The translations under genes were made by a program, and so were the position numbers. The notes under the pieces are model-generated. The model had not been told where the DNA came from, did no database searches, and saw only the letters and a list, made by a program, of their open reading frames with translations. 64,000 nt of DNA from Victivallales bacterium (GTDB lineage: Bacteria; Verrucomicrobiota; Lentisphaeria; Oligosphaerales; Oligosphaeraceae): contig JAFZWH010000091.1 of assembly GCA_017617415.1 (NCBI GenBank), forward strand, positions 1 through 64,000, in the 5' to 3' direction. Within the stretch, counting starts at the first letter, position 1. Each line of letters starts with the position of its first letter. This document shows positions 1 through 11,117 of the stretch, one piece after another.

Positions 1-3000
1 CACCCCGACTGCGCGACCACCGAGGCGGCGTGGTCCTTCACCCCGCAGGACACCGAATGCTACGAGGCCGCAAGCGGCACTGCGGCGATCACCGTGCTTC
101 CCGCGACGCTGACCGTGACCGCGAACGACGCGACCCGCGCCTACGGCACGCCCAACCCGCAGTTCTCGTATGAAATCACAGGCTTCGTCCTGCGCGAGGA
201 CGCGGGCGTCCTCGAACAGCAGCCCGCCGTCACCTGCGAGGCAACCGAGACCTCCGTACCCGGCGACTACGCGATCACCGAGAGCGGCGCACTCGCAGCC
301 AACTACACCTTCCAGTACATCGACGGCACGCTGACCATCACGGCACGGATAATCACGATCCAGGCGAATGACTGCTCCAAACGATTGGGTTCCACCGATC
401 CAGAGCTGACCTATCAAATCATTGGTGAAGAGCCGGTAACTGACAATGCCATTAGCGGATCACTTACTCGTGAAAGTGGCGAAACAATCGGCATTTACCG
501 TATTTTGCAAGGAACCTTGACAATTTCGGACAATTATGCCATTGTCTTCTATCCGGGAGTGTTCACCATTCAGCCTTCGGAATTGGAAATTGCCACCGAT
601 GATTCAGGGAATCCACAGTTGTTCTTCGACGAAATCACCTACGGCGAAGAGTTAGATGGCATAGGACAAATTCATGGGACCATCATCTCCACGGCCACAG
701 GCGAGGAAGTCCCAGGCACCTTCCACTGGGAAAGGGATGGCGAGATCCTGCCGGCAGGTGAACACGAACTAACCTGGATCTTCACACCAGACGATGAGGA
801 AAAGTACTCTCCGATTCAGGGAGATACGATCCTGACTGTCCATCCAGCGCTTCTGACCGTCCAGGCACAAGATGCCGAGAGGGAATATGCCCAGAAGAAC
901 CCGCCGTTTGCTGTAGAAATCACTGGCTTTGTTCTGGATGAGGACATTTCTGTGCTACAGACTTTGCCTGTGGCGACTACCACGGCGGACCGCCAGTCAT
1001 ATCCAGGCGAATACCCCATTACTGTAGCGGGCGGAGTGGCCAAGAACTACCGCTTCGACTACCACGAGGGCACACTGACCATCTTCAAAGCAAAGTTGTC
1101 GCTTGTTAACGGCAGTGGGAATTATGCATTTCTCAGCTATGGTCAGAGCCTCAGCGAAGCTGGAATCTATGATCCATACCTTTACGACGAAGCGAATCGA
1201 GAAGTCCATGGCACTCTGACTTGGCTGGAACCCGACTACTGCCCCGATTGCGCAACCACTTCCGCCGAGGCTATTTTTACGCCAGATGACCAAAGCCGAT
1301 ATGCCCCGGTCGTCACTACCGTCAACATCGGTGTTTTTCCGACACTGTTGGGACTAGCCTGCAATGGTTTCACCCGGGAATACAACCAGGAAAATCCGAA
1401 ACTGACCTACATTTTCTTTGATTTTGTTCTGGGTGACACGGAGGAGACGGCAGTCACCTCCAAGCCAGTGATGCACACCGACGCCGAACTCACCAGTCCC
1501 CCCGGCTATTATGGAGTTTGGGCAAGCGACTATGCGGCACCGAATTATATCATCAGTCGCAGTGACGCAATTGTCGAAATCACCAAAGCTCACCTGACCG
1601 TTGGACCGCTTGGAGTCAACGCCACGGACCTCGTTTACGGGCAGTCCCTCAATGAAAGTGATATCTCCGGTCAGATCATCCAGTTTAACAAGTCGCCGAT
1701 CACCGAAGTCCCGGGGACCTTCGCATGGGAAACGCCCGGTATCATTCTCCCCAGCGGGACTTCAAGGCAGAAATGGATATACACTCCAGAGTACGAAGCA
1801 GGCTACGAACATCTGGAGGGATATGTAGAGGTTCGAGTTCATCCCGCACCGCTGACCGTAAGTCTCGCCAACGCCACCCGTCTCTATGGTGAAACGAATC
1901 CCGACTTCACTTACGCGCTCACGGGCTTTGTCGGAGAAGAAGATGCACAAGCTCTTCTTGCCCAGCCATTGGTGGAGTGTTCCGCCACTCCGACTTCGGA
2001 TGTTGGCGAGTATGCTATTCGTTGTGCTGAGAATGAAGACGGCAACTACCAGCTGGTCTGCCAGGAAGGACTTCTGACCGTGCAGCCGCGTCATCTTGAC
2101 ATTGCGGCCAATTCATTAACCAAGAGCTACTTGGATGAAGACCCAGAACTCACCTATAGTACCTCGGGCGATGGTCTGGTAAACGGCGATGTCCTTACAG
2201 GGAAACTGGAACGCGACCCCGGTGAGACGGCAGGTCAATACACCATCCGTCAAGGCACTCTCATGGCTCCGGAAAATTACGACACGCAATTCACCAATGG
2301 CACCCTCACCATCGCAAGTCTCAAGCCAGTACTCATTGAAGCGCATGGTTCCGAGTTCATCTACGGGCAGACCATCGGAGAAAGCGACTACGGGGCAACT
2401 TTCGCCAATCCCGTGACAGGCGAAATCATTTCCGGAACCCTTACCATCGAGGCCCCGGAGTTCCGCCCCTGGGCAGGAAGTGCCAAACATCGAGTGTATT
2501 TTCAGCCGGACGAGGCAGATAAATACACCACTGCCGAGGCAGTCGTGCGCTTTACCATCCTTCCTCGGCCACTTCATGTTTCCTTGACACCACCCATAGT
2601 CAATTATGGACAAAACCTGACAGAATTTGACTATGCCATTCAAGCCAGCGATGTCCTTCCAAACGATGAAATCACGCTGTACTTCCCGTTGCTGGAAAAC
2701 GGAACTTCTTCCTTGGGAGTCGGTTCCTATCCTGTCATCGCCACGGTGCTTGCCGCTGACCGCAATGTTGCCCATTCTTACGAAGTCGTAATGGATGAGA
2801 CCTGCCTGACCGTCTTGCCTGCCACCATCGAAGTATATGCCGACCACTTGACGACATCGCCTGGCGCCCCCATGCCGGAACTCACATTTACCTTGCAAGG
2901 CAATGACTTCGAGGACACGACCACGCTTGCGGAAACACTCACGGGCAGCATGGCATGCGAAGTGGACATGCAATGTCGTGGCGTGTATCCGGTTACCCAA

Positions 3001-3852
3001 GGAACCCTGGCAACAGATGGAAACCACACGCTACTATTCCACGATGGAAGCCTCACGGTGCGAGATCAATATATGGATGTGCTGGTGGATGCGCAGAAAT
3101 ACGCCACGGTCCGCGATAAAGCGGTTTTTTCCACCCAGCTTGGTGACTGCGACGTCGGCATCTCGACAGTTGACCTGAAGCCAGACGAGACCCTTTTCGA
3201 AGACTTCCAGACCGCACTTCCGGCATTGCAATCGGGCGGAACCTTGTGGCTTGCGCCTGGCGAGCCTCCACTTCGTGATGCAAAAATACGACTTGGGCAG
3301 AGTCTTTCCATCCGTTGCAACCAGCTGGGAGATGTCACGGCGAGCAGTCGTCTCTGCGGTGAATTGGAAGCCACACCTGGTCTTGGGCAGTTGATCTTGG
3401 CCAACCTGGAAATTGTGAACAACCTCAATGGCGGAAGTGCCCTAAATCTTCACGCGACACCGGAAGTCTTTGATTTGGAAGTCAAAGGATGTACTTTTGC
3501 CGCTGATCACGCGGTGATATTGGGAGATTTCACCCACGCTCGCCTTTTTGCGACAGATCTGCTCTACCGCGACTGCGGCCTTCGACTCCTTCCGAACACT
3601 TTCTGTCACGACGCAGTGCTTCAGCTGGATGACCTTAGCTTCACTCACGAGGAATCGCCCGAAACGACCTTTTGGCATATCTACTGTGAAAATGCCGTCG
3701 TGACAGGCGATGAAAATGCCCCCATCCAACTGAGGTCATGCGTATTCGATGGCATTTCACCAAACTCCGACGTCACCTGGGAAGCCATCCGGTGTCATCT
3801 TTACGACGCAAGTGACGAGGAGTGCTCTGCCAACCACAGCTTCCAGCCGTAA
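1..3852 (+). CDS. MBG-repeat surface/adhesin-like protein (5' partial)
   Basis: The reading frame is open from base 1 and ends at a TAA at 3850-3852, so the N-terminus lies outside the window. The first ATG/GTG/TTG, a GTG at 94, is inside a repeat and is unlikely to be the start. The visible ~1283 residues hold about seven MBG_2-type modules, recognised by openings such as '[17 protein letters not shown]' and closings such as 'DGTLTI'. These alternate with a second Ig-like repeat carrying 'YGQSL' and 'FTPDD..KY'. Such modules form extended beta stalks in very large extracellular proteins. The last ~270 residues ('GGTLWLAPG', '[15 protein letters not shown]') resemble a beta-helix/polymorphic-outer-membrane-like passenger rather than MBG. 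No C-terminal membrane segment is visible. The first ~345 bases have almost only G or C at third codon positions, while the rest is clearly more mixed. Secretion and adhesion are inferred from the repeat class. Confidence 0.8.
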   Translation, partial: HPDCATTEAAWSFTPQDTECYEAASGTAAITVLPATLTVTANDATRAYGTPNPQFSYEITGFVLREDAGVLEQQPAVTCEATETSVPGDYAITESGALAANYTFQYIDGTLTITARIITIQANDCSKRLGSTDPELTYQIIGEEPVTDNAISGSLTRESGETIGIYRILQGTLTISDNYAIVFYPGVFTIQPSELEIATDDSGNPQLFFDEITYGEELDGIGQIHGTIISTATGEEVPGTFHWERDGEILPAGEHELTWIFTPDDEEKYSPIQGDTILTVHPALLTVQAQDAEREYAQKNPPFAVEITGFVLDEDISVLQTLPVATTTADRQSYPGEYPITVAGGVAKNYRFDYHEGTLTIFKAKLSLVNGSGNYAFLSYGQSLSEAGIYDPYLYDEANREVHGTLTWLEPDYCPDCATTSAEAIFTPDDQSRYAPVVTTVNIGVFPTLLGLACNGFTREYNQENPKLTYIFFDFVLGDTEETAVTSKPVMHTDAELTSPPGYYGVWASDYAAPNYIISRSDAIVEITKAHLTVGPLGVNATDLVYGQSLNESDISGQIIQFNKSPITEVPGTFAWETPGIILPSGTSRQKWIYTPEYEAGYEHLEGYVEVRVHPAPLTVSLANATRLYGETNPDFTYALTGFVGEEDAQALLAQPLVECSATPTSDVGEYAIRCAENEDGNYQLVCQEGLLTVQPRHLDIAANSLTKSYLDEDPELTYSTSGDGLVNGDVLTGKLERDPGETAGQYTIRQGTLMAPENYDTQFTNGTLTIASLKPVLIEAHGSEFIYGQTIGESDYGATFANPVTGEIISGTLTIEAPEFRPWAGSAKHRVYFQPDEADKYTTAEAVVRFTILPRPLHVSLTPPIVNYGQNLTEFDYAIQASDVLPNDEITLYFPLLENGTSSLGVGSYPVIATVLAADRNVAHSYEVVMDETCLTVLPATIEVYADHLTTSPGAPMPELTFTLQGNDFEDTTTLAETLTGSMACEVDMQCRGVYPVTQGTLATDGNHTLLFHDGSLTVRDQYMDVLVDAQKYATVRDKAVFSTQLGDCDVGISTVDLKPDETLFEDFQTALPALQSGGTLWLAPGEPPLRDAKIRLGQSLSIRCNQLGDVTASSRLCGELEATPGLGQLILANLEIVNNLNGGSALNLHATPEVFDLEVKGCTFAADHAVILGDFTHARLFATDLLYRDCGLRLLPNTFCHDAVLQLDDLSFTHEESPETTFWHIYCENAVVTGDENAPIQLRSCVFDGISPNSDVTWEAIRCHLYDASDEECSANHSFQP

Positions 3853-3879
3853 TCGATCCCTGTATCCGTCAACCGCATT

Positions 3880-3914
3880 GCGCCCCAGGTTTTCCTTCGA
3901 AAAACTGGGGCGCG
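3880..3914 (+). terminator. Rho-independent-type hairpin after the MBG gene
   Basis: A 9-bp perfect stem (GCGCCCCAG with CTGGGGCGC) has a partly paired T/A-rich upper part and is followed by GTTTGTT. It lies 28 bases after the MBG stop codon and about 190 bases before the glnS start. Confidence 0.65.
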
Positions 3915-4105
3915 TTTGTTCCTCCTGCCCCCTGATATCACCATCCCCGATGACAGATTATTGCCTGGACAGCACTTTTACAGCAACCTTGACCGTTTTT
4001 TCATCAAAAAAGGCTCCATTTTCCCTACAAAATCTGCATTATGCAATACATTATATGTTTCATCATAAAACGCTGACGGCACATCCAAATCAAATCTGCG
4101 AACCG

Positions 4106-5818
4106 ATGACTGACAACGAAGCAAAGAACACCGCCACACCGACCGACTTCATTCGGGACATTGTGCGCGAGGATCTGGCAACTGGCAAATACCGTCCGGA
4201 GGAAATCCGAACCCGCTTTCCGCCCGAACCCAACGGCTATCTGCATATTGGCCACGCCAAAGCCATCTGCCTCGACTTCGGTGTCGCAAAGGAGTTTGGT
4301 GGCAAATGCAATCTGCGCATGGACGACACCAACCCCGGCAAGGAAGACCGCGAATACTACGACTCCATCCAGGAGGACATCACCTGGCTGGGTTATGAAT
4401 GGGATGGCGAGGTCAAGTTTGCCTCGGACTACTTTCCAAAGATGTACGAATTCGCCATCATCCTAATCAAGAAGGGATTAGCGTATGTGGACGACCAGAG
4501 CGCCGAGGAAATCCGAGCCACCCGTGGTACGCCCTTCGAACCCGGCAAGGACTCGCCCTGGCGCAATCGTTCCATCGAGGAAAACCTTGACCTCTTCGAG
4601 CGCATGAAGAACGGCGAGTTTCCCAACGGCTCCAAGGTGTTGCGTGCCAAAATCGACATGGCGAACCCCAACATCAACTTCCGCGATCCGGTGATGTATC
4701 GCATTCTCCACGAGGAACATCAGCATACCGGCAACCAATGGTGCATCTATCCGATGTATGACTGGGCACACGGGCTGGAAGATGCCTTGGAAGGCGTCAC
4801 CCATTCGCTCTGCACGCTGGAGTTCGAGATTCACCGCCCGCTCTACAACTGGTTCCTGGAACCACTACCGCTACCCCACAAACCCCGCCAGATTGAGTTC
4901 AGCCGCCTGAACCTCAACTACACTGTGATGAGCAAGCGCAAACTCCTGCGACTCGTCCAGGAAAAGTATGTCTCCGGATGGGACGACCCACGCATGCCTA
5001 CCATCCGCGGGCTGCGGCGTCGCGGCTACACGCCAAGTTCCATCCGCAACTTCGTCGCTTCGGTAGGCATTACCAAGTTCAACGGCGTCACCGATGTCGG
5101 CGTGCTGGAAAACACCCTCCGCGAGGAGCTCAACCACGATGCCCCGCGTTACATGGCGGTACTGCATCCCCTCAAGGTCGTCATTACCAATTACCCCGAA
5201 GGCCAGACCGAATGGCTTGACGCTGTCAACAACCCCGAAAAGGAAGAGGCGGGAACCCGTCAAATCCCCTTCGGGCGCGAAATCTACATCGAGCAGGATG
5301 ACTTCAAGGAAGTCCCGCCGCCCAAGTACTTCCGCCTGACGGTTGGCAAGGAGGTGCGCCTGCGCTGGGGATACTTCATCAAATGCAACGAGGTCGTGAA
5401 AGACGCTGACGGAAAGGTTGTCGAACTCCATTGTACCTACGACCCGGAGACCCGTGGTGGCAATGCGCCGGATGGCCGCAAGGTCAAGGGAACCATCCAC
5501 TGGGTCGAAGCCAGTCATTCCGTGTCCGCCACAGTTCGCGAATACGACCGCCTCTTCAAGGTTCCGGAGCCGGACGTCGTGGAGGACGGCCATGACTTCA
5601 TCGAAAACCTCAACCCCGATTCATTGCATATCCTTGATGACGTCCGCATCGAAGTAGGTCTTGCCAAACTGCCCTCGGAATACCGTGTGCAGTTCGAGCG
5701 ACAAGGCTATTTCGTGACCGACCGCTACGACCATGCCGAAGACCATCCCGTCTTCAACAAAATCGTTGGACTCAAGGACTCCTGGGCAAAAATCATCCAG
5801 AAGGACGCAGACAAATAG
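4106..5818 (+). CDS. glnS: glutaminyl-tRNA synthetase
   Basis: Cytosolic class I aminoacyl-tRNA synthetase that charges tRNA-Gln directly. The open frame extends upstream to 3749. The ATG at 4106 gives 570 residues, close to the usual ~555, and places the HIGH region where expected: '[14 protein letters not shown]' at about residues 37-50. The signature '[11 protein letters not shown]' separates GlnRS from GluRS. The KMSKS equivalent is 'VMSKRKL' near residue 274, and the C-terminal half is the anticodon-binding beta-barrel region. The window also encodes GluRS (8035-9618), so Gln-tRNA is probably made by direct charging, although absence of GatCAB cannot be judged here. The gene ends 33 bases before the fabG-like gene. 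Confidence 0.95.
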   Translation: MTDNEAKNTATPTDFIRDIVREDLATGKYRPEEIRTRFPPEPNGYLHIGHAKAICLDFGVAKEFGGKCNLRMDDTNPGKEDREYYDSIQEDITWLGYEWDGEVKFASDYFPKMYEFAIILIKKGLAYVDDQSAEEIRATRGTPFEPGKDSPWRNRSIEENLDLFERMKNGEFPNGSKVLRAKIDMANPNINFRDPVMYRILHEEHQHTGNQWCIYPMYDWAHGLEDALEGVTHSLCTLEFEIHRPLYNWFLEPLPLPHKPRQIEFSRLNLNYTVMSKRKLLRLVQEKYVSGWDDPRMPTIRGLRRRGYTPSSIRNFVASVGITKFNGVTDVGVLENTLREELNHDAPRYMAVLHPLKVVITNYPEGQTEWLDAVNNPEKEEAGTRQIPFGREIYIEQDDFKEVPPPKYFRLTVGKEVRLRWGYFIKCNEVVKDADGKVVELHCTYDPETRGGNAPDGRKVKGTIHWVEASHSVSATVREYDRLFKVPEPDVVEDGHDFIENLNPDSLHILDDVRIEVGLAKLPSEYRVQFERQGYFVTDRYDHAEDHPVFNKIVGLKDSWAKIIQKDADK

Positions 5819-5851
5819 CGACAACTCTGGACAACGCCGGACAATTCTTTC

Positions 5852-6601
5852 ATGAACACCTACGACTTCCAAGGACAGACAGCGTTGGTAACCGGTGGCA
5901 CGCGTGGCATTGGCGCAGCGGTCACCCGGGCGCTGTTGAATGCCGGCGCGCAAGTCGTGGCGACCTACGGTGGCAATGTGGTGGCTGCCGAGGCATTCGC
6001 GGCTTCTCTTCCGAAAGAACAAGCAAGCCGTCTGGAGACCGCCGCATTTGATGTCGCCGATGAAAAGCAGGTCGAGGAGTTCTTCAAGGGCTTTGACCAA
6101 ACACATGACCGGCTGGATGTGACGGTGAATTGCGCCGGAATCCGGCAAGATGGCGTTGTCGCGATGCTCCCCGAGGAATCTTGGCGACGGGTGCTGGCAG
6201 TGAACCTGGACGGTGCGTTCCATGTCGCCAAGCAGAGTGTCCTGCGGATGCTCACGCACCGCTACGGGCGCATCGTGCTTTTGACCTCGCCGATGGGGCG
6301 CATAGGCTGGATGGGGCAGGCGAACTACTCCTCCTCGAAGGCAGGTCTGGTGGCCTTCTGCAAAAGCCTTGCCAAAGAGGTCGCCCGCCGTGGCATCACC
6401 GTGAATTGCGTCTCGCCGGGCTTTATCGACACCGACTTCATCGGAAATCTTCCTCCTGAACAAAAACAGGAGTATGCCAAGTTGGTTCCCGTGAGGCGCT
6501 TCGGGACCCCTGAAGAAGTCGCTGATGCAACCCTGTTCCTCGCCAGCCGCAACTCCGCATACGTGACTGGTTCCGTCCTCGAAATCTCCGGCGGACTATA
6601 G
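5852..6601 (+). CDS. fabG: SDR-family 3-oxoacyl-ACP reductase (FabG-like)
   Basis: Short-chain dehydrogenase/reductase of 249 residues, the normal FabG length. The Rossmann motif 'TGGTRGIG' is at residues 14-21, 'NCAG' near 92, the catalytic Ser lies in 'LLTSPMGRIGWMGQ', and the Tyr/Lys pair is in 'NYSSSKAG' near 158-164. The C-terminus 'TGSVLEISGGL' is the classic SDR ending. It probably reduces 3-oxoacyl-ACP with NADPH in fatty-acid synthesis. Close relatives act on other 3-oxo substrates and no fab cluster surrounds it, so substrate assignment is by family only. The stop codon runs straight into a 7-bp tandem repeat at 6601. Confidence 0.85.
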   Translation: MNTYDFQGQTALVTGGTRGIGAAVTRALLNAGAQVVATYGGNVVAAEAFAASLPKEQASRLETAAFDVADEKQVEEFFKGFDQTHDRLDVTVNCAGIRQDGVVAMLPEESWRRVLAVNLDGAFHVAKQSVLRMLTHRYGRIVLLTSPMGRIGWMGQANYSSSKAGLVAFCKSLAKEVARRGITVNCVSPGFIDTDFIGNLPPEQKQEYAKLVPVRRFGTPEEVADATLFLASRNSAYVTGSVLEISGGL

Positions 6602-6720
6602 GAATGAGGAATGAGGAATGAGGAATGATCGTTCTCGCTCGCCAGCGCGAACGGGGTGGGTGTCAGGCCCCTGCTGTCAGCGGGGGTTCGGAGGCGCAAG
6701 ACCTCTGTAGAATTGCAGGG
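6601..6720 (+). repeat. Heptamer array plus structured repeat, copy A of an inverted pair
   Basis: Four tandem copies of GGAATGA (6601-6628) are followed by a GC-rich segment with the potential stem CAGGCCCCTGCTG/CAGCGGGGG and by TGTAGAATTGCAGGG at 6706-6720. The same block order occurs in reverse orientation at 7965-8031, so two related copies flank the potD-like gene. Nothing coding is visible between 6602 and 6811. Confidence 0.65.
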
Positions 6721-6811
6721 AACACACCCCGAAAAGATGCATTTTTACCCGTCCCGGAGCAATCCGGTTCTCTATCCACAAATAAACATAACCCGTAGGA
6801 AATCACGAAAA

Positions 6812-7873
6812 ATGACAAAGAAGAGCTGGTTGGCTGTGATCCTCGCGCTATGCGCGTTCACCATGGTTGGCTGCAACCGGAAGAAAGTCCTCCATGTCTA
6901 TATTTGGGCGGACTATATTTCTCCGGAACTTGTTCACAAATTCGAGGAGGAATTCAACTGCCGTGTGCAGCAGGACATCTTTGATTCCAACGAGATGATG
7001 TTCGCCAAGTTGCAGGCCGGCGGCGCTGGCTATGATGTGCTATGCCCCAGCCACTACTTCATTCACAAGATGGTTGGCTCCAACATGTTGCTGAAACTTG
7101 ACAAGAGCAAGTTGCCCAACCTGGTCCACCTGGACGAACAAGTGACCTCAAAGATGGACGACACGGTTCTGGACTACTCCGTGCCCTACTTCATGTCCTA
7201 CACTGGTCTGGGTTACAACAAAAAGCTGGTCAAGGACTTCGAACCCAGCTGGAACATCTTCAAACGTGAAGATCTCAAGGATCGCATGACACTGTTGGAT
7301 GACTTCTCTGAAATCATCGGCGCCGCAGCCAAGCAGCTCGGCTACACCGCAGAGGAACTTGATGACCCCGATGGTGGCGATGCGAAGATGGACGAGGTGG
7401 TCAAATTGGCCTTGGAATGGCGCAAGAACATCATCAAGTTCGACAACGAACAATACAAGAACGGTCTTGCCACGGGTGAATTCTTGGTTGTGATGGGCTA
7501 TTTCAGCGACCTCAGCCAAATTGTCGCGGAAAACGAAGACCTCGCCCTGGCGATGCCCCGCGAGGGTTGCATGATGAGCTGCGACATGCTTGCCATCTCC
7601 GCACACTCCAAAGAGCCTGATCTGGCTTACGCTTTCATCAACTTCGTGCATGAGCCGACCAACGCCGCCATTAACATCGCCGAGGTTTATGCCTATTGCC
7701 CAAACCGAGACGTCATCTCGCTGCTGGACGACGATGTCCGCAATGATGACTCGATCTTCGTCGACGAAGAAATCATCAGCCGTTCCGAGTTCATGCCGGA
7801 GCTTTCCGCAGAACAGGAGGAACGCCATCTCGACTACTGGCAGAAAATCAAGGCCGGCGACGCCTCCAAATAA
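6812..7873 (+). CDS. potD: Spermidine/putrescine-type ABC transporter substrate-binding lipoprotein
   Basis: Periplasmic binding protein of the PotD/PotF family, 353 residues from the ATG at 6812. The frame is open further upstream, but this start gives a proper signal sequence. The N-terminus has Lys residues, a hydrophobic stretch and a lipobox ending 'FTMVGC', so it should be a lipidated exported protein. 'VLHVYIWADYISPELVHKFE' is a hallmark of the family, followed by 'YDVLCPSHYFIHKM' and 'FSDLSQIVAENEDLALAMP'. No permease or ATPase gene adjoins it: the neighbours are fabG-like and gltX, so it is an orphan binding protein. Polyamine specificity is inferred from the family. The gene sits between inverted copies of an intergenic repeat. 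Confidence 0.85.
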   Translation: MTKKSWLAVILALCAFTMVGCNRKKVLHVYIWADYISPELVHKFEEEFNCRVQQDIFDSNEMMFAKLQAGGAGYDVLCPSHYFIHKMVGSNMLLKLDKSKLPNLVHLDEQVTSKMDDTVLDYSVPYFMSYTGLGYNKKLVKDFEPSWNIFKREDLKDRMTLLDDFSEIIGAAAKQLGYTAEELDDPDGGDAKMDEVVKLALEWRKNIIKFDNEQYKNGLATGEFLVVMGYFSDLSQIVAENEDLALAMPREGCMMSCDMLAISAHSKEPDLAYAFINFVHEPTNAAINIAEVYAYCPNRDVISLLDDDVRNDDSIFVDEEIISRSEFMPELSAEQEERHLDYWQKIKAGDASK

Positions 7874-7964
7874 CGGCGACATTTCTCCTGCAACTGGTCC
7901 GTTACGTGGGGCGACCGCCCCGTGTCGTCCCGCGTAACCCCGCAGTTTTCATTCCACGTATCGA

Positions 7965-8031
7965 CCCTACAATTCTACGGGGGCTGCAGCCCCCGACCCC
8001 CCTGCGCTCCTCATTCCTCATTCCTCATTCC
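7965..8031 (-). repeat. Structured repeat plus heptamer array, copy B of an inverted pair
   Basis: Read on the minus strand this has (GGAATGA)3, a G-rich tract, the palindromic core GGGGGCTGCAGCCCCC and then GTAGAATTGTAGGG. This matches the order and much of the sequence of 6601-6720. It ends only four bases before the gltX start codon. Confidence 0.65.
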
Positions 8032-8034
8032 ATA

Positions 8035-9618
8035 ATGTCTGTTCGCGTTCGTTTTGCGCCCTCTCCGACGGGGCAAGTTCACATCGGCAACATCCGTGCC
8101 GCCATCTTCAACTGGCTATATGCCCGCCATGTCGGTGGGACCTTCCTGTTGCGTGTTGAGGACACTGACCTGGAGCGCTCCACGCCACAGGCCATTGCTG
8201 CGCTCCTGGAGGTCATGGAATGGCTTGGGCTGAACTACGACGAGCCTATCTTCTACCAGACTACCCAGGCGCAGAAACACCTCGCGGCCGCCCGGGAGAT
8301 GCTCTCCAACGGATTCGCCTACGAGGACAAAAAGGGCGGCGAAACGCCCGCGCTGCTTTTCCAATTCCCTTACGACACAACTGGAATCGCAGGTGTGGAG
8401 GAGGCTGGTCCCCAAGAACTTTCTCTGCACGACTCTGTTCCGCTGAAAGTTAGCCGCAAGGGCGTGGATTTTGCGACCGTCTCGCCGAAAGGCCGTCCTG
8501 CGCCCGGCGGTGCCACTTTGGCCGGTTTCAAGGATCTAAAGGCTTTCGATGCAGAAGGAAAACTCATCTTTGATCTGACTGAACACCTGGACGAAGTGGT
8601 TCACGGCAACGCATTCTTTGAATTGCCTGAAGCCCACAAAATCACCTACCTGCGCCGAACCATCTCCTACACCGACCTGGTCAAAGGTCGCATGACCAAG
8701 CCGTTGGACGCCCTCAAAGACTTCGTCATCGTGCGCAGCGACGGCTCGCCGGTCTTCCACCTGGCCAACGTGATTGACGACATCACCCAGGGAGTGACGC
8801 ACATCATCCGCGGGGACGACCATGTCGAGAACACCTTCAAACACCTCTTCCTCTTCCATGCGCTCGGTGCGCCAGTCCCCCAGTATGGACATCTGCCGAT
8901 GATCATCAATGCACAAGGCAAGCCCTACAGCAAACGCGATGGCGACGCCTTTGTAGGCGACTTCCGTGACAAGGGGTTCCTGGCCGACGCGCTTTTCAAC
9001 TATCTCAGTCTGCTGGGCTGGTCGCCAGGTGACGACCGCGAAAAGATGAGCCGCCAGGAACTCATCGAGGCCTTCACGCTGGAACGGTGTCTGCGTGGCC
9101 CCTCGCAGATGGACCTCCAGAAGCTCACCAACCTCAACGGACAGTATATCGCCGAATTGCCCGCCGAGCAATTTCAGGAACTGGCGAAAAAACAACTTTC
9201 TGGCCTGCCCTGGGCCGACCAAGTCACCTCGCCACTCTTCGAGCAGGTCGCCACGTTCATGCAAAGTCGCGTGAAGCGTCTGGTCGATGTCGCACAGTGG
9301 GAATATTTCTTCACGGAATACCCCACCTGGGATCCAGCCGTCTGCGAGAAACTCCTCGGCAAGAACCCCGATGCCAAATCCGCTCTGGACACCCTTGTGA
9401 AGCCCTTTGCGGAACTGCCGGAATGGACTGCCCCCGCCATTGAACAGGCGGTCGAACACGCCGCCGAGGCCGCAGGCATCCCCCACGGCAAGCTCAACCA
9501 GCCACTGCGCGCAGCCGTGACCGGCACCAACATCGGCGCAGGAATCTTCGAGACCCTGGAACTCATCGGTCGCGACCGCACCATCAAACGACTTGAAAAA
9601 ATCAACACAACTTGTTGA
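8035..9618 (+). CDS. gltX: glutamyl-tRNA synthetase
   Basis: Class I synthetase charging tRNA-Glu, 527 residues from ATG 8035. The upstream open frame to 7906 is low-complexity repeat and is not included. The HIGH motif is in 'RFAPSPTGQVHIGNIRAA' (residues 5-22), and the KMSKS region is 'KPYSKRDGDAF' near residue 297. 'HIIRGDDHVENT' and 'HLPMI' are typical of the GluRS active site, and the C-terminal ~200 residues form the helical anticodon-binding region. There is no clear Shine-Dalgarno sequence: the bases just upstream are the TCATTCC heptamer array. The gene is followed 22 bases later by der. Confidence 0.95.
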   Translation: MSVRVRFAPSPTGQVHIGNIRAAIFNWLYARHVGGTFLLRVEDTDLERSTPQAIAALLEVMEWLGLNYDEPIFYQTTQAQKHLAAAREMLSNGFAYEDKKGGETPALLFQFPYDTTGIAGVEEAGPQELSLHDSVPLKVSRKGVDFATVSPKGRPAPGGATLAGFKDLKAFDAEGKLIFDLTEHLDEVVHGNAFFELPEAHKITYLRRTISYTDLVKGRMTKPLDALKDFVIVRSDGSPVFHLANVIDDITQGVTHIIRGDDHVENTFKHLFLFHALGAPVPQYGHLPMIINAQGKPYSKRDGDAFVGDFRDKGFLADALFNYLSLLGWSPGDDREKMSRQELIEAFTLERCLRGPSQMDLQKLTNLNGQYIAELPAEQFQELAKKQLSGLPWADQVTSPLFEQVATFMQSRVKRLVDVAQWEYFFTEYPTWDPAVCEKLLGKNPDAKSALDTLVKPFAELPEWTAPAIEQAVEHAAEAAGIPHGKLNQPLRAAVTGTNIGAGIFETLELIGRDRTIKRLEKINTTC

Positions 9619-9639
9619 TTATAAATCATTTATTCCATT

Positions 9640-11094
9640 ATGCAGCAAAACCGCCTGCCAGTCATCGCCATTGTCGGACGCCCGAATGTGGGGAAATCCG
9701 CGCTCTTCAACGCCATCCTGCGGCGACGCGTCTCTATCGTCCATGAGCAAAGTGGCGTCACCCGCGATTGCGTGGCCGCCCCTGCCGAATTTCGCCATCG
9801 CCATTTTCTGCTGGTGGACACCGGCGGACTAGGAACGCTCAATGGAGAAAAACGCGTGGACCTCTTTGACGGGATGATCCGCGAGCAGGTCACCGAGGTC
9901 CTCAAGGATGCGGTTGCGCTCATCTGGGTGGTGAACTGCCAGGATGGCATCACTCCGCAGGACGAGGAGGTCGGGGCTTTTCTCCGCAAGTCGGGCAAGC
10001 CGCTCTTCCTGTGCGCCAACAAAGCTGACAATCGGGACCTGGCCGACCTCTCCTTGGCGCAGTTTGCCAAGCTCGGAGTCGAGCAAATTTGCCCAACCAG
10101 CTGCACGCATACCTACGGCATCGACGCCTTGTTGCTGAAAGTTCTGGCAGGCATCCCCCAAAGTACTGAACTGGATCAGGAGCAGGAGAAGCCCCTGCGC
10201 GTCGCCGTGGTCGGCAGACCCAACGTCGGCAAGTCTTCGCTGGTCAATCGCCTTATCGGCGAAAATCGAATGATGGTCTCCGACATCGCCGGAACCACCC
10301 GGGATGCGGTGGACCTCCCGCTGATCATCAAGCAAGACGGAGAGGAACTGCCCATCGTGTTGGTGGACACTGCCGGGCTGCGACGCAAAGGCCAAATTTC
10401 CACCGTCGTGGAGTTCTTCAGCGCAAACCGCACCGAACAGGCCATCCGCAACAGCGACCTGGTGCTCTTCATTCTGGACTCGCTGGATGTATGCACCACT
10501 CAGGAACGCCGCATTGGACGGCTCATCGCCGAAGCAAGACGCCCCTGCATCATGCTTGCCAACAAATGGGACCTCATCACCCAGGCGGGGCACGACCGCA
10601 TCGACCTCTTCACCGACCATGTGCGTGCTTCCATGCCATTCATGCGTCATGCGCCAATCCTCCAGATTTCAGCCGCCAACGGCTACAACTTCAAGCGCAT
10701 TTTCGAACTCATCCGAACGGTCAAGGCTCAGACCCGCGTGATGGTGCCCACCGGAGTCTTCAATCAATTCCTGCAGGACACCCTCCAGCGCAACCCGCCC
10801 ACCTCCGTCGAGAACAAGCGCTTCAAGGTCTTCTACGGCACCATGACGCACAATCCGCCGCCGAAGTTCGTACTCTTCGTCAACGATCCAAAGCTCTGCC
10901 CGCAGAACTACCGCTCCTATCTCGAAAACCAGATCCGCGATGCGTTCTTCCCCGAAGCCGGACTGCCCATCTTCCTCGAACTTCGCAAGCGTGAGACGCC
11001 CAACGACAACACTGGCGCACGCGCCGCCGCCCGCGGCGTCGCCTTCCAGCGCGGCAAGAACAACTTCCACCGCGGCTCATTCCCTAAGCGATAA
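9640..11094 (+). CDS. der: ribosome biogenesis GTPase Der (EngA)
   Basis: Double GTPase needed for 50S subunit maturation, 484 residues. The first G domain has 'GRPNVGKSALFN' near residue 12 and 'DTGGLG'. The second has 'GRPNVGKSSLVNRL' near residue 191 and 'DTAGLRRKG'. The NKxD motifs are 'ANKADN' and 'ANKWD'. The C-terminal KH-like domain ('FYGTMTHNPPPKFVLFVNDP') is present. The tail after it is rich in Arg/Ala, which is common in Der. Start ATG at 9640 is the only suitable one. Confidence 0.96.
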   Translation: MQQNRLPVIAIVGRPNVGKSALFNAILRRRVSIVHEQSGVTRDCVAAPAEFRHRHFLLVDTGGLGTLNGEKRVDLFDGMIREQVTEVLKDAVALIWVVNCQDGITPQDEEVGAFLRKSGKPLFLCANKADNRDLADLSLAQFAKLGVEQICPTSCTHTYGIDALLLKVLAGIPQSTELDQEQEKPLRVAVVGRPNVGKSSLVNRLIGENRMMVSDIAGTTRDAVDLPLIIKQDGEELPIVLVDTAGLRRKGQISTVVEFFSANRTEQAIRNSDLVLFILDSLDVCTTQERRIGRLIAEARRPCIMLANKWDLITQAGHDRIDLFTDHVRASMPFMRHAPILQISAANGYNFKRIFELIRTVKAQTRVMVPTGVFNQFLQDTLQRNPPTSVENKRFKVFYGTMTHNPPPKFVLFVNDPKLCPQNYRSYLENQIRDAFFPEAGLPIFLELRKRETPNDNTGARAAARGVAFQRGKNNFHRGSFPKR

Positions 11095-11117
11095 CAACGG
11101 TCGTCAGGCCGGGACAT

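Noticed and set aside
2116-3027. 303-codon minus-strand frame
   Set aside because: Antisense to the MBG repeats; no recognisable motif.
3749-4105. N-terminal extension of glnS
   Set aside because: It overlaps the MBG gene end and its terminator; the ATG at 4106 gives the family length.
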